A stretch of 64,000 nucleotides of DNA from Rickettsiella endosymbiont of Xylota segnis (GCF_964019545.1 NZ_OZ026451.1:925001-989000); one strand, 5' to 3'. Counted from the first letter of the stretch, positions 45,238 to 54,887 are shown. The notes: a model not told the origin generated them from the sequence alone. Numbers and translations are program-made.

Positions 45238-46348
45238 ACCGGTACGCTTCACTTCGACTTGTCTAGCTCGATTGCTCATCCACTGCCAAAAGCTGGGTGC
45301 GTCGGATATTACACTGCAGACAGGCGAACCCGTCTTTGCTGAAAGTTACGGTCGCTTGCACCGTATCACGCAACGTAAATTATCTAATACCGAAGTCGCC
45401 GAAATACTCAATCTTATCTATGGACCTAATGGGAGTGCACAAATTTTAAGTGGTGTAGATATCGATACGCATTATGAATTTCGGCCTAATCGTAACGAAC
45501 GTTATCGATTCCGGGTCAATGCCACAGGTTGTTTAGTAGAAGGCCATGACGCGATACAAATAAGTTTTCGTACTATACCGAGTACGCCACCTAAAATGTC
45601 GGATTTAAAGTTAGAAAGTGAATTAATCAATGCTTTGGCACCGGCACAAGGCATTGTCTATGTTACTGGGGCGACTGGCTCCGGGAAAACCACCTTGTTA
45701 GCTGCTATCATTCGCGATCTCGCTGAAAAAGAAGACTCACATCGCAAAATTCTTACCTACGAAGCGCCAATAGAATTTGTCTATGACTCCATTGACATGC
45801 CCAGTGCCATCGTCAGTCAATCCGAGATACCTAGACATTTACCCAGTTTTGCAGCCGGTGTACGCAATGCCTTGCGCCGCAAACCTCGACTCATATTAGT
45901 TGGTGAATCGCGCGATCCAGAAACCATCGGTGCCTCAATCGAAGCGGCTTTAACCGGACATCCTGTGTATACGACATTACATAGTAATGGCGTGGCAGAA
46001 ACCTTAAGACGTTTAGTCAATTCTTTCCCTGCTGAAGAAGCTAAAGCCAGAATGATAGATATTATTGAAACCATACGCGTGGTTATTTGGCAACAGTTGG
46101 TACCTAGTGCTGATGGTAAGCGCATTGCTTTACGTGAATTTTTAGTTTTTAATGAAAAATTAAGAGATATTTTATTAGATTCTAAACTGGAAAATATCAG
46201 TGCCAATACTCGACAGATGTTAAAAGAATATGGTCAACCGATGTCTGTGGATGCCAAACGCAAATTTGACGCCGGTCTCATTAATCAACGCGTATATAAA
46301 CGCTTAATTCTCAGCACAGAATCCAACGAACACCATGAAGGACACTGA
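45197..46348 (+). CDS. dotB: Dot/Icm secretion ATPase DotB
   Basis: DotB is the cytoplasmic hexameric ATPase of the PilT/VirB11 class that activates the Dot/Icm channel. The 383-residue protein shows LGASDITLQTGEPVFAESYG near 35, GVDIDTHYEFRPNR near 90, Walker A GATGSGKTTL near 158, Asp box, Walker B LILVGESRDPETI near 233 and the His box TGHPVYTTLHSNG near 255. The start overlaps the dotC end by 41 bases, and several ATG codons (MMMAMM) are possible. Confidence 0.95.
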   Translation: MMMAMMTAHLLPDEPVRFTSTCLARLLIHCQKLGASDITLQTGEPVFAESYGRLHRITQRKLSNTEVAEILNLIYGPNGSAQILSGVDIDTHYEFRPNRNERYRFRVNATGCLVEGHDAIQISFRTIPSTPPKMSDLKLESELINALAPAQGIVYVTGATGSGKTTLLAAIIRDLAEKEDSHRKILTYEAPIEFVYDSIDMPSAIVSQSEIPRHLPSFAAGVRNALRRKPRLILVGESRDPETIGASIEAALTGHPVYTTLHSNGVAETLRRLVNSFPAEEAKARMIDIIETIRVVIWQQLVPSADGKRIALREFLVFNEKLRDILLDSKLENISANTRQMLKEYGQPMSVDAKRKFDAGLINQRVYKRLILSTESNEHHEGH

Positions 46349-47315
46349 AAACAATTGGCGGCCTACGACTGGCTTATCGATGCTGCATTGTCGCGCCAAA
46401 CTTTTCGCTGATATTCGTGAATTTTTTTCCGAACGCCAGGTTCTAGAAGTAGAAACTCCCTTGCTTTCACAAGCTACGGTGACGGATCCACATTTACATA
46501 GTTTCAAAACTGAATATTGTCTAGATAACACCGAACAATCACAAACACTTTACCTGCAAACTTCCCCAGAATTTGCTATGAAACGATTATTGGCAACCGG
46601 ATCGGGACCCATCTATCAAATTTCTAAGGCATTTCGTAACCAAGGAGAATCGGGACGTTATCACAATCCTGAGTTTAGTCTATTAGAATGGTATCAACCT
46701 GACTATGATCATCATCAATTAATGGATGAAGTTGAAACTTTATTAAAAAAACTTTTAGTGTGTGAATCTGCACAACGTTTTAGTTATGCAGAAATTTTTC
46801 AACGTTATTTGAATATTGACCCGCATCAATTTTCTATTGAAGAATTAAACCAAACTACCATTTCGCTAGGTATTAATACTGAAAATTTAGGTTTAAATAA
46901 AATTGAAGATTATTTAAATTTCTTGATGTCTCATGTCATCGAACCACAATTACCTAAACAATTGGTGTTTATTTATGATTATCCTGTTACTTTAGCAGCG
47001 TTAGCCAAAATACGCAGCGATGTTACGCCGGTTGCAGAGCGGTTTGAAGTATATCTACAGGGTATTGAACTTGCAAATGGATTTCATGAATTGAATGATG
47101 CCAACGAACAATATTTACGCTTTCGTAATGATCTCAGTTTGCGTGCTAGGTCTGGCTACTCCCAAGTACCTATCGATAAATATTTATTAGCGGCTTTGTC
47201 GCACGGACTACCTGACTGTGCAGGCGTTGCCTTGGGACTTGACCGTCTACTCATGCTTATGTCAAAAACAAATAAACTATCAGATGTGATTAGCTTTCCC
47301 ATCGACCGCTCATAA
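46335..47315 (+). CDS. epmA: Elongation factor P--beta-lysine ligase EpmA (GenX/PoxA)
   Basis: A class II lysyl-tRNA-synthetase paralogue that attaches (R)-beta-lysine to EF-P, helping polyproline translation. It lacks the anticodon-binding domain (326 residues) and has VETPLLSQATVTDPHL (motif 1 region), FRNQGESGRYHNPEFSLLEWY (motif 2, about 97-117) and GVALGLDRLLML (motif 3, about 295-306). It overlaps dotB by 14 bases, so it is the last gene of the dot operon. Confidence 0.93.
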   Translation: MKDTENNWRPTTGLSMLHCRAKLFADIREFFSERQVLEVETPLLSQATVTDPHLHSFKTEYCLDNTEQSQTLYLQTSPEFAMKRLLATGSGPIYQISKAFRNQGESGRYHNPEFSLLEWYQPDYDHHQLMDEVETLLKKLLVCESAQRFSYAEIFQRYLNIDPHQFSIEELNQTTISLGINTENLGLNKIEDYLNFLMSHVIEPQLPKQLVFIYDYPVTLAALAKIRSDVTPVAERFEVYLQGIELANGFHELNDANEQYLRFRNDLSLRARSGYSQVPIDKYLLAALSHGLPDCAGVALGLDRLLMLMSKTNKLSDVISFPIDRS

Positions 47316-47397
47316 ATTAAATTTATTTTTACTTTAATTGTTTTCCTTTTTTTTGTAAAAATAGGTATAATTAATTCTTACATAAATAAAATAAAAA

Positions 47398-47769
47398 ATG
47401 ACACTTTCAACTTTTACCTTTCATGTCCTAGAAATGGATCCTATATTATTTTTATCTTATGTGTTTTGGGCGGGTATCGGCGTTCTTTTAAGTTTACTAC
47501 TCAATGCAAACCAACGAGCCATAAACAATAATAACATGCAAATGGCTTTTTGCTGGAAGTTTCTTTTTACAAGCAACTATAAAAGAATACTTATTTCATT
47601 CCTTTTAATTCTAGTCTCTATTAGGTTTAGTAAGCAACTCATTGGTCTCGAACAAAATGCATTCTCTTCTTTTGTTATTGGACTCTGCAGCGATCATCTA
47701 GGAAAAGTTCTACAACTTAAAATCTTAGTTATGCGTGATAAACAACTAAAACCCAACCAAAACGAATAA
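47398..47769 (+). CDS. Small membrane protein, possibly phage-derived
   Basis: 123 residues with hydrophobic segments near 16-37 (FLSYVFWAGIGVLLSLLL) and 60-75 (ILISFLLILVSIRF) and a basic tail. Family not recognised. It ends 16 bases from the convergent endolysin-like gene. A holin-like partner is conceivable but unproven; no strong ribosome-binding site is visible. Confidence 0.4.
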   Translation: MTLSTFTFHVLEMDPILFLSYVFWAGIGVLLSLLLNANQRAINNNNMQMAFCWKFLFTSNYKRILISFLLILVSIRFSKQLIGLEQNAFSSFVIGLCSDHLGKVLQLKILVMRDKQLKPNQNE

Positions 47770-47785
47770 GCAGATAAAAGTATTT

Positions 47786-48367
47786 TCAAATCCTTACTTT
47801 TTCCAAGTAAGCTATTAGCAGATCATGATATCGAAGCCTATCATCCCATCCATTATAACCACCATTAATACGCCGAGTGATTTCCCTAAAATTTCCATCA
47901 TCCGCTAAAGGATTTAGCTTAGTTTGTTTCCAATATTCACAGGCTATATGACAAGCTTCAATAGGATCCGCCGCGATATCAGGGCACTGTTCTAAATCTA
48001 AACCGATCAACTCACCATATTTTTTATAATTATAACGCCCTGTTAAATGAAATATTCCTCTACCTCGAAATTGATAACCATCACCTATTTGACTATTTCC
48101 TAATTTTTTACCAATAGAAGTTTCTGGTTCATATTTATTAAAATAACTTTCACGACCCAATTCATAAAACCACTTAAATCCACCCGTTTCATGGGCGGCT
48201 TGGGCAATAAAAGCAGCAATACGCTTTGCAGTAATTACTTCATAATCTGGGAAATAGCTGTTAAAACCTTTTACAAGCTTTTCTGATAAGCTTTTTTCTA
48301 ATTTAGGAAACACATTAGCCACTAGCGCATCAAGAACAGCTTTTAACACTTCATTTGGAATGATCAT
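47786..48367 (-). CDS. GH19 chitinase-fold endolysin
   Basis: A 193-residue glycoside hydrolase family 19 protein that likely cleaves peptidoglycan. Motifs: RIAAFIAQAAHETGGFKWFYE (catalytic Glu about 57), GDGYQFRGRGIFHLTGRYNY (about 95-114) and ITRRINGGYNGWDDRL near 164. No signal peptide, as in phage endolysins that rely on a holin. No other phage genes adjoin except possibly the small membrane protein next to it. Confidence 0.85.
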   Translation of the reverse strand: MIIPNEVLKAVLDALVANVFPKLEKSLSEKLVKGFNSYFPDYEVITAKRIAAFIAQAAHETGGFKWFYELGRESYFNKYEPETSIGKKLGNSQIGDGYQFRGRGIFHLTGRYNYKKYGELIGLDLEQCPDIAADPIEACHIACEYWKQTKLNPLADDGNFREITRRINGGYNGWDDRLRYHDLLIAYLEKVRI

Positions 48368-48426
48368 AAATCTAGAATTTTTTATAATTATTATTATTGG
48401 AACTAATTTTAATTTATTTAATTAAA

Positions 48427-49044
48427 TCATTCAACTTCATCACTTTGAATTATCTTGACACCGATAGTTTTCATTTCAGAAATAGCTAAGCGTCCATCTT
48501 CTGGATTAACATTCACCGCTCGACATCCATCTTCGATTAAATAAGTTTTAAAACCTAATTTACAGGCATCTAATACTGTATATTTAACGCAATAATCTGT
48601 TGCCACTCCCATAATGTACACTTCAGTTATCTGCAACTCTTTTAGAAACTCTGCTAAGCCTGTCTCTTTTCGATGATCATTTTCAAAAAAACCACTATAA
48701 CTATCAATTTCTGGATCACTTCCTTTGCGGAATACTTTGATAATATGATCTAATTTAAGATTTTTTACAAACTCCGCACCTTTTGTATTTTGTACACAAT
48801 GTACAGGCCATAATACTTGTGACAAACCCGCTTGTTGAATAAATTCTCCGGGAAATCGCCCTTTATGATTGTTAGCAAAACAGGTGTGATCTTCTGGATG
48901 CCAATCCTGTGTAGCAATAACATATTTAAAATGTTGTTGCACACGATTAGCCACAGGAATTACTTCGTCAGCATTATCCACTGCTAAGGAACCGCCAGGC
49001 ATAAAGTCATTTTGTAAATCCACTAAGATCAAGGCTTTTTTCAT
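48427..49044 (-). CDS. pncA: Nicotinamidase
   Basis: PncA deamidates nicotinamide to nicotinate for NAD salvage. The isochorismatase-like fold shows LVDLQNDFMPGGSLAV (metal/catalytic Asp about 9), ATQDWHPEDHTCF with the metal His residues (about 45-57), and MGVATDYCVKYTVLDA with the catalytic Cys (about 150). Length 205. It pairs with the nicotinate phosphoribosyltransferase gene upstream. Confidence 0.94.
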   Translation of the reverse strand: MKKALILVDLQNDFMPGGSLAVDNADEVIPVANRVQQHFKYVIATQDWHPEDHTCFANNHKGRFPGEFIQQAGLSQVLWPVHCVQNTKGAEFVKNLKLDHIIKVFRKGSDPEIDSYSGFFENDHRKETGLAEFLKELQITEVYIMGVATDYCVKYTVLDACKLGFKTYLIEDGCRAVNVNPEDGRLAISEMKTIGVKIIQSDEVE

Positions 49045-49303
49045 AAAAGTAAGATTCCTGGAACAAAGAAAATTGTTATATTAATTTACTTGCAAATAGA
49101 ACGACTGCTAAGTATCTTTTTATTTTAAACTCTTTTGCTAACTCAGGAAAGAGAAAAATAGATAACAAGATATCAATCTAAACTTTGTCCTTTTTTAATT
49201 TTGCTATAGTGTTACAGAAAAATTTTTACAAAAGATAATGATATTAAAGAAAAAAATAAGGTTCTAGGAAGAAAGAATTTTTTTCAAAAAAATAAATATT
49301 TTT
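49045..49303. other. Gap without a gene
   Basis: About 260 AT-rich bases between pncB and pncA; nothing recognisable. The two genes are therefore probably transcribed separately. Confidence 0.5.
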
Positions 49304-50794
49304 TTATTTACTTAATGCTGTTTTGGCTTTTAAAATAAGTTTTAATTTTAAATTATACAGATTTTCTTCTAAGCCCACCGGGTAAGCATGGGGATTTAAT
49401 AGTCGTCGAATACTTTCATGGAATTGTTGTAATTCTCCATGAGTTTTTTCTTGACTAGATTTTAGTAAAGGTCGTTTGTAAATTAATTTCCCTAGACGAA
49501 AAATCGGCGTTAATAAATCGCGATGCGGTGTGCCTGCGGGAATGATACGCCTTTTCGTGGGATCGATAGGATCAATAATAGTGATATTCTCTTCTGAAAT
49601 TCCTAATCTTTCATCGTAAATTGCATCAGCCATCGCTGAACCATCCACTCTATCGGCATAATAACGGCGTACTGATAAAATTCCCGGAGTAGAAATTTTA
49701 ATAGTTTGTTCTGATAATTTAAGCTTGTTTGCCCAGATCCCTTCTGCCGACTTAATTGCACTCAGTTTGTAAACACCTTCGAGTGCCGGCTGTTCATAGG
49801 CAGTAATGAGATGCGTACCTACACCCCAAACATTAATGCTAGCCCCTTGTTCTTTCAAACTGGTGATTACCAAAGGATTCAAATCGTTGCTGCCGACAAT
49901 GACTGCATCATGGTAACCTGCGGCATCTAATAGTTTGCGCGCTTGTTGGCTTAAATAAGCAAGATCTCCAGAATCTAAGCGAATACCCGCTAATTTAAAG
50001 CCATTAGGTTTTAATTCCTCGCTTATTTTAATCGCATTTTTCACGCCCTCAAGTGTGTTATATGTATCCACTAAAAAAACACACCGATCCGGAAAGGTTT
50101 GCGCATACACACGAAAAGCTTCTAATTCATTAGCAAAACTGAGTACCCAACTATGTGCATGCGTTCCACGTACCGGAATATTTAATAATTTTCCGGCTAA
50201 TACATTAGATGTCGCGGTACAACCTCCAATATAAGCGGCACGACTTGCCATTAACGCGCCATCAAAACCTTGTGCACGACGTAATCCAAATTCTAATACG
50301 GGCTCACCTCGTGTAGCTTGCAACAAACGCGCTGCGCTAGTAGCAATAAGACTTTGAAAGTTTATAATATTTAGTAAAATACTCTCTAATAACTGACATT
50401 GTAATAAGGGTCCCTTAACACGGATTAAAGGTTCTTGCGGAAAAACCACGGATCCTTCTTCAACGGCATCAATATCACAACTAAATTTTATTTGTTGTAA
50501 ATACTCTAAAAAATCAGCATGAAATAATGCTTTGCCTTTTGTATCTGTTAATCCAGCTAAATAATCGATATCGTCTTTAGTAAATTGAAAATTTAGCAAG
50601 TAATCAATGAATGTGCCTAAACCTGCACAAATGGTGTATCTGCCATTAAACGGTGCTTGTCGAAAGCTATGATAAAAAACCGCTTCACGTTCATGGATAC
50701 CGGCTTTCCAATAACCATAGGCCATCGTCAATTGGTAAAAATCAGTTAATAAAACCAAAGAAGATCTATATAGTTGTGCTAATGCATTTTGCAT
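49304..50794 (-). CDS. pncB: Nicotinate phosphoribosyltransferase
   Basis: Converts nicotinate and PRPP to nicotinate mononucleotide, the step after PncA in NAD salvage. The 496-residue protein is of the long type, with SLVLLTDFYQLTMAYGYWK (about 12-30), EFGLRRAQGFDGALMASRAAY (about 169-189), GTHAHSWV near 210 and GIRLDSGDLAYLS near 271. Complete, with an AT-rich upstream region. Confidence 0.95.
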   Translation of the reverse strand: MQNALAQLYRSSLVLLTDFYQLTMAYGYWKAGIHEREAVFYHSFRQAPFNGRYTICAGLGTFIDYLLNFQFTKDDIDYLAGLTDTKGKALFHADFLEYLQQIKFSCDIDAVEEGSVVFPQEPLIRVKGPLLQCQLLESILLNIINFQSLIATSAARLLQATRGEPVLEFGLRRAQGFDGALMASRAAYIGGCTATSNVLAGKLLNIPVRGTHAHSWVLSFANELEAFRVYAQTFPDRCVFLVDTYNTLEGVKNAIKISEELKPNGFKLAGIRLDSGDLAYLSQQARKLLDAAGYHDAVIVGSNDLNPLVITSLKEQGASINVWGVGTHLITAYEQPALEGVYKLSAIKSAEGIWANKLKLSEQTIKISTPGILSVRRYYADRVDGSAMADAIYDERLGISEENITIIDPIDPTKRRIIPAGTPHRDLLTPIFRLGKLIYKRPLLKSSQEKTHGELQQFHESIRRLLNPHAYPVGLEENLYNLKLKLILKAKTALSK

Positions 50795-50967
50795 TGAAAA
50801 AAAACCCCAGCAAATAAGGAGAGTATAACGGTTTTTCTTTTAGTGATGGAGATTTCAAGACCAGATTTGCTGCTTTTTCTTGAATGGCTGCGCGCACGCT
50901 GGGTTAGCTTCAGCCATGCAAGGATCTTTCATCATTATTTGAAAAATTCGCATTTTTTGAGATATTA

Positions 50968-51936
50968 TCAACCACCCGTTTGTTTTTCTCGAATTTCATC
51001 CAAAGTTTTACAATCGATACAAAGATTGGCAGTAGGACGTGCTTCTAAGCGGCGAATACCAATTTCAACGCCACAAGAATTACAGAAGCCATAATGACCT
51101 TCATCGAGTTGCTGTAAGGCATCCTCAATTTTTTTAATGAGTTTACGTTCGCGGTCGCGCGCACGTAATTCTAGATTAAATTCTTCTTCCTGAGTCGCAC
51201 GATCGCTAATATCAGGTAAAGAAGTACCTTCATCTTGTAGATGATGCACGGTTCGACCCATATCTTCCAACAATACGCGTTTTCGCTGTAATAATAAACG
51301 GCGAAAATACGCTTGCTGGCTCGAACTCATATAGTCTTCCCCAGGACGTTCCTTATAAGGCGCTATATTTAAATCAATTTCTGAATTAACAGAAGTTAAT
51401 TCTAGCCTTGTTTCTGGTAAAGAACGTTGTTTTTTAGATTCTTTTTTAAGTTTTTTATGTTCTGCCATTTTAGTTTCTATTGATGGTTGTTGTTTTACCG
51501 CAGGTAGCGCCTGGGAATCAGACTTTGCTTGCTGTTGTTTTTTTTTAGAAGGAGCTCGGATCACTTGTGCCTTCGCTACTTTTGTTGATTTTTTTTTAAC
51601 TATAGGCTTTCTACTTCTGGTAACACGAGAGGACGTCGACGTTTTTTTTGAGGTTTTGCTTTTGCTAGGCTTTTTTTTTACCTGACTAACTGCTTTTTTT
51701 TTAGTCTTTCTGCGCACAGTCTTACGACGCGTCGCTGGTTTCTTACGGGTTACAGCTTTTCTACGACGTGGTTTACGTACAGCTTTTTTAACCGCAGTTT
51801 TTCTACGACGACGTGGTTTAGCAGCAACCCCCACTTTTTTCTTTCTACGAACTGTTTTTCTTTTACGTGCAGGTGTTGCAGCTGTAGAGCGTTTTTTACG
51901 TCGCTTTGGAGCAGCAGATTTTCTTTTTACTGGCAT
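50968..51936 (-). CDS. dksA: DksA-type transcription factor with histone-H1-like N-terminal extension
   Basis: The C-terminal 110 residues are a full DksA: coiled coil (LLLQRKRVLLEDM...), DxxDRATQEEEF at the coil tip region and the zinc finger CNSCGVEIGIRRLEARP...CIDC (about 286-307). DksA binds RNA polymerase with ppGpp. The first 135 residues are almost only Lys, Arg, Ala, Thr, Pro and Val (KRRKKRSTAATPARKRK), like histone H1/AlgP/Hc tails, followed by a charged linker to about 190. I chose ATG 51936 because AGGAG lies seven bases ahead. Total 322 against about 150 in E. coli. The extension probably binds DNA or RNA. Confidence 0.88.
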   Translation of the reverse strand: MPVKRKSAAPKRRKKRSTAATPARKRKTVRRKKKVGVAAKPRRRRKTAVKKAVRKPRRRKAVTRKKPATRRKTVRRKTKKKAVSQVKKKPSKSKTSKKTSTSSRVTRSRKPIVKKKSTKVAKAQVIRAPSKKKQQQAKSDSQALPAVKQQPSIETKMAEHKKLKKESKKQRSLPETRLELTSVNSEIDLNIAPYKERPGEDYMSSSQQAYFRRLLLQRKRVLLEDMGRTVHHLQDEGTSLPDISDRATQEEEFNLELRARDRERKLIKKIEDALQQLDEGHYGFCNSCGVEIGIRRLEARPTANLCIDCKTLDEIREKQTGG

Positions 51937-52092
51937 AAAAAGTTCTCCTCTTGAGAATTTAACATTTGCCGGAATTGGCACACACACATAAACCAAACAC
52001 ATCTATACCAAAAATAATTCGACATGGCAATTATTTCAAAGACCCAACCATGTCTCTTCTTTTTATTAATGATTTATAGATCATATTTTCAA

Positions 52093-52935
52093 TTAATTCC
52101 ATTTTCCACTACTAACTCGTTGATGACCAGCCAAATCTTTGTAATTTTTTATCTGATGGTAGCCATATTTTAAAAAAAATTCCTTAACAAAAGTCATCTG
52201 CTGATAGCCATGCTCTAAAAATAAAATACCGCCCTCTTGCAGATATTCACGTGATTGCTGAATAATAATTTCTAAATCATTTAAACCTTTTCTCCCTGAA
52301 ATTAAAGCATTTTTCGGTTCGTAAGCCAAAGCACATTCCGTTTGCAAGTGTGGATCATCCGCTGCAAGATAAGGTGGATTACTAAGAATCGCATCAAACT
52401 TTTCTCCAGCTAATAATGCTTGGCACCAATCACCCTGACGTAGTTCTATCGTATGTAGGTGATAACGGCGGATGTTACGCTTGGCAACCTGTAAAGCACC
52501 AGAGGAATAATCGATTGCAACGAATTGCCATGCCGGTCTAGCCAAAGCTAATGCAACAGAAATTGCCGCCGAGCCTGTTCCCAAATCCACTATTTTTCGT
52601 TGTTCAGTGCTAAAGGTATCAAGTACCTGTTGTACTAATAATTCTGTTTCCGGCCGAGGGATGAGTACTTCTGGTGTCACTTCAAAAAACAATGACCAAA
52701 ATTCCTGTTGACCCAGTAAATAAGCAATCGGTTCTCCCGATTGTCGACGCGCAATCAATTGTTGTATGTATTTTTGCTGGGACGTTGTCAGTAATCTATC
52801 CGGAAGTTGGATATGTAATTGCACACGAGTAAGTCCTAAAACATGAGCAAATAACAATTCTGCATCTAAGTACGCGCTGGGACTAGTTCGTTTTAATTCT
52901 TTGATCGCCCAACGCCAGAAGGAAATTAACAACAT
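52093..52935 (-). CDS. prmC: Release factor glutamine methyltransferase
   Basis: PrmC methylates the GGQ glutamine of RF1 and RF2. Motifs: SGEPIAYLLGQQEFWSL near 68, VLIPRPETELLVQ near 91, VDLGTGSAAISVALA (SAM site, about 117-131) and LSNPPYLAADD (catalytic NPPY, about 185). Length 280. It normally follows prfA directly; here a small membrane-protein gene and repeats lie between. Confidence 0.96.
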   Translation of the reverse strand: MLLISFWRWAIKELKRTSPSAYLDAELLFAHVLGLTRVQLHIQLPDRLLTTSQQKYIQQLIARRQSGEPIAYLLGQQEFWSLFFEVTPEVLIPRPETELLVQQVLDTFSTEQRKIVDLGTGSAAISVALALARPAWQFVAIDYSSGALQVAKRNIRRYHLHTIELRQGDWCQALLAGEKFDAILSNPPYLAADDPHLQTECALAYEPKNALISGRKGLNDLEIIIQQSREYLQEGGILFLEHGYQQMTFVKEFFLKYGYHQIKNYKDLAGHQRVSSGKWN

Positions 52936-52960
52936 AATATCAGCCTATTAAAATGCGAAG

Positions 52961-53088
52961 AGTCGCTACTCATAGCAATGGGGTTTTAGTCAAGTGCCGT
53001 GAAAATGAAGCAACCGGAGTGTATTTTCTATACATGAGGATTGCGAATAAAGCGGCAACACAGACAAAAACTCCAGTACGAAGAGTAT
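52961..53088 (+). repeat. Copy of the 123-bp dispersed repeat
   Basis: CTACTCATAGCAATGGG, AAGCAACCGGAGTGTATT, ATACATGAGGATTGCGAA, GCGGCAACACAGACAAAAA, GTACGAAGAGTAT follow in the usual order. The preceding ATGCGAAGAGT (52952-52963) is the tail of another copy. It separates prmC from the small membrane-protein gene. Confidence 0.8.
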
Positions 53089-53091
53089 GGC

Positions 53092-53421
53092 TTAAAACTG
53101 TTGAGGATTTTGCTTACGTCGAATATAAGAGACAAAAAATAGGATAATTAATAAGGGTAATAAAACGGGTAACAAAATTGGAAATAAAATAATAGCGACG
53201 ATAGTCCAAATAACGGCAATAGCACCGATTATTAGTGCTCCGGCCCAGGTTAAAATAAACAGCAGTAAAATACTCAAGGAAAAAAAGAAAACTGAAGCGA
53301 CCAAAAATCCCCAGACACTAACACCAACCACTACAGCTCCAGTAAATAAAGCCAGCGCGATGTGACCGCCAATAATCAGCAATAATAAAATAAACAATGC
53401 TATAGCCATTGATCGAAACAT
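53092..53421 (-). CDS. Small hydrophobic membrane protein
   Basis: About 109 residues, nearly all membrane: segments near 3-25, 30-55, 57-75 and 77-98, ending in a short basic tail SYIRRKQNPQQF. I chose ATG 53421 because GGAGG lies eight bases ahead; an earlier ATG (53436) would put the ribosome-binding site inside the coding sequence. Family not recognised. It is bounded by repeat copies on both sides and interrupts the prfA-prmC pair. Confidence 0.55.
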   Translation of the reverse strand: MFRSMAIALFILLLLIIGGHIALALFTGAVVVGVSVWGFLVASVFFFSLSILLLFILTWAGALIIGAIAVIWTIVAIILFPILLPVLLPLLIILFFVSYIRRKQNPQQF

Positions 53422-53505
53422 TAACATTTCCTCCATTTATGGATAGATATACTCTTCGTACTAAACTTTTACGAGTTTCGTTAATAGATGAAACAAGCTT
53501 GTGCA

Positions 53506-53607
53506 GAATAAGGGATTATTGAATAGAAGACCTTAATGAACAGGGATGTTCATTAAGAGCTACAGGGACGTATTGATGCGTGTCTGATATTCAATAATCC
53601 CTTATTC
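53506..53607 (+). ncRNA. 102-bp palindromic element with two CsrA-type GGA loops (possible small RNA)
   Basis: The ends GAATAAGGGATTATTGAATA (53506-53525) and TATTCAATAATCCCTTATTC (53588-53607) are perfect 20-base inverted repeats. Inside, CTTAATGAAC-AGGGAT-GTTCATTAAG is a perfect 10-base-pair hairpin with a six-base loop, giving ACAGGGATGT, which equals the core of the CsrA/RsmA consensus (ACARGGAUGU). A second ACAGGGACGT follows with a three-pair UAC/GUA stem. It lies on the strand opposite to prfA. It could be a CsrA-sequestering RNA or simply a mobile palindrome. Confidence 0.45.
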
Positions 53608-53658
53608 TAGTAACTCAAAAATTTTTACCTCGATACTCCTGTTTTGTCTGCGTTGTTG

Positions 53659-54741
53659 CTATTCGCCCAAGGCCGCTAATTCATCCGCTTGATATTCACG
53701 CGTTAAGGATTGAATAACCGGTTCTAAATGCCCTTCCATGATATCAGATAATTGGTACAACGTTAGATTTATCCGGTGATCGGTTAAACGACCTTGTGGA
53801 AAATTATACGTGCGGATACGCTCAGACCGATCCCCGCTACCGACTAAATCTCGACGTGTTTCTGCTTCTTCACGTTGTTGTTTGGCTTTTTGCGCTGCTA
53901 ATAATTTAGCTTGTAATAAAGACATCGCACGGGCACGATTTTTATGTTGCGAACGTTCATCTTGACATTCCACGACTAAGCCCGTGGGTAAATGCGTAAT
54001 GCGGATGGCAGAATCGGTTTTTTGTACGTGTTGTCCACCAGCGCCTGAAGCACGAAAAGTATCAATTTTTAAATCCGCAGGATTGATGGTGACATCATCC
54101 ACAGTTTCGATTTCAGGAAGTATCGCTACCGTACACGTCGAAGTATGAACGCGTCCTTGCGCTTCGGTTTCAGGAACGCGTTGCACACGATGCGCACCAG
54201 ATTCAAATTTTAAATGCGCATAAACAGCAGTCCCCGCAATACGCGCAATAATTTCTTTATAACCACCTTGTTCACTAGGATTCATATGAATAATTTCCAT
54301 TACCCAACCCTGATTTTCTGCATAACGCGAATACATTCGAAATAAATCGCCGGCAAAAATAGCGGCTTCATCGCCTCCGGCAGCTGCGCGAATTTCTAAA
54401 AAAACATTTCGTTGATCATTAGGATCTTGGGGTAATAATAAGCGCTCTAATTCTTTTTCTAATTCGACTTGTTTTTTTTGTGCGATATTAATTTCTTCGG
54501 TGGCAAGCTCACGTACTGCCGAATCCGTATCATGTAAACACTGTTCGGCTTGATTTAAGATATCTAAGTTAGTCCGATATTGCTGAAAACATTGTACGAC
54601 AGGGCCTAACTGAACATATTCCTTAGATAAGTCACGGAAATGATTTTGATCCTTAATTACACCCATATCAGCCAATAAAGCAGTTAATTCTTCGTAACGT
54701 TCGACGATTAAGGTCAATCTATTGAATAAAGAGGTCTTCAT
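53659..54741 (-). CDS. prfA: Peptide chain release factor 1
   Basis: RF1 terminates translation at UAA and UAG. The GGQ motif is in [19 protein letters not shown] (about 229), the anticodon-like region holds PET-type [16 protein letters not shown] (about 184-199), and [20 protein letters not shown] follows. Length 360 is normal. In relatives the order is hemA-prfA-prmC; hemA lies 8.4 kb away here. Confidence 0.97.
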   Translation of the reverse strand: MKTSLFNRLTLIVERYEELTALLADMGVIKDQNHFRDLSKEYVQLGPVVQCFQQYRTNLDILNQAEQCLHDTDSAVRELATEEINIAQKKQVELEKELERLLLPQDPNDQRNVFLEIRAAAGGDEAAIFAGDLFRMYSRYAENQGWVMEIIHMNPSEQGGYKEIIARIAGTAVYAHLKFESGAHRVQRVPETEAQGRVHTSTCTVAILPEIETVDDVTINPADLKIDTFRASGAGGQHVQKTDSAIRITHLPTGLVVECQDERSQHKNRARAMSLLQAKLLAAQKAKQQREEAETRRDLVGSGDRSERIRTYNFPQGRLTDHRINLTLYQLSDIMEGHLEPVIQSLTREYQADELAALGE

Positions 54742-54887
54742 ACGACCACTTTATACCTAAAGCTAACCGCGAAGTCGAGTACTGAATAGTGCGTCATATA
54801 AAGCTTGGAAAATTGAATGTTAATGATTCATAAGCTATTCTAAAGAGGAGTAGACCGCTATAGCGGGCGCTATAAGGTTTTACACTA

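Noticed and set aside
45817..46206. Minus-strand frame within dotB
   Set aside because: Overlaps conserved DotB motifs on the opposite strand and has no homologue-like pattern.
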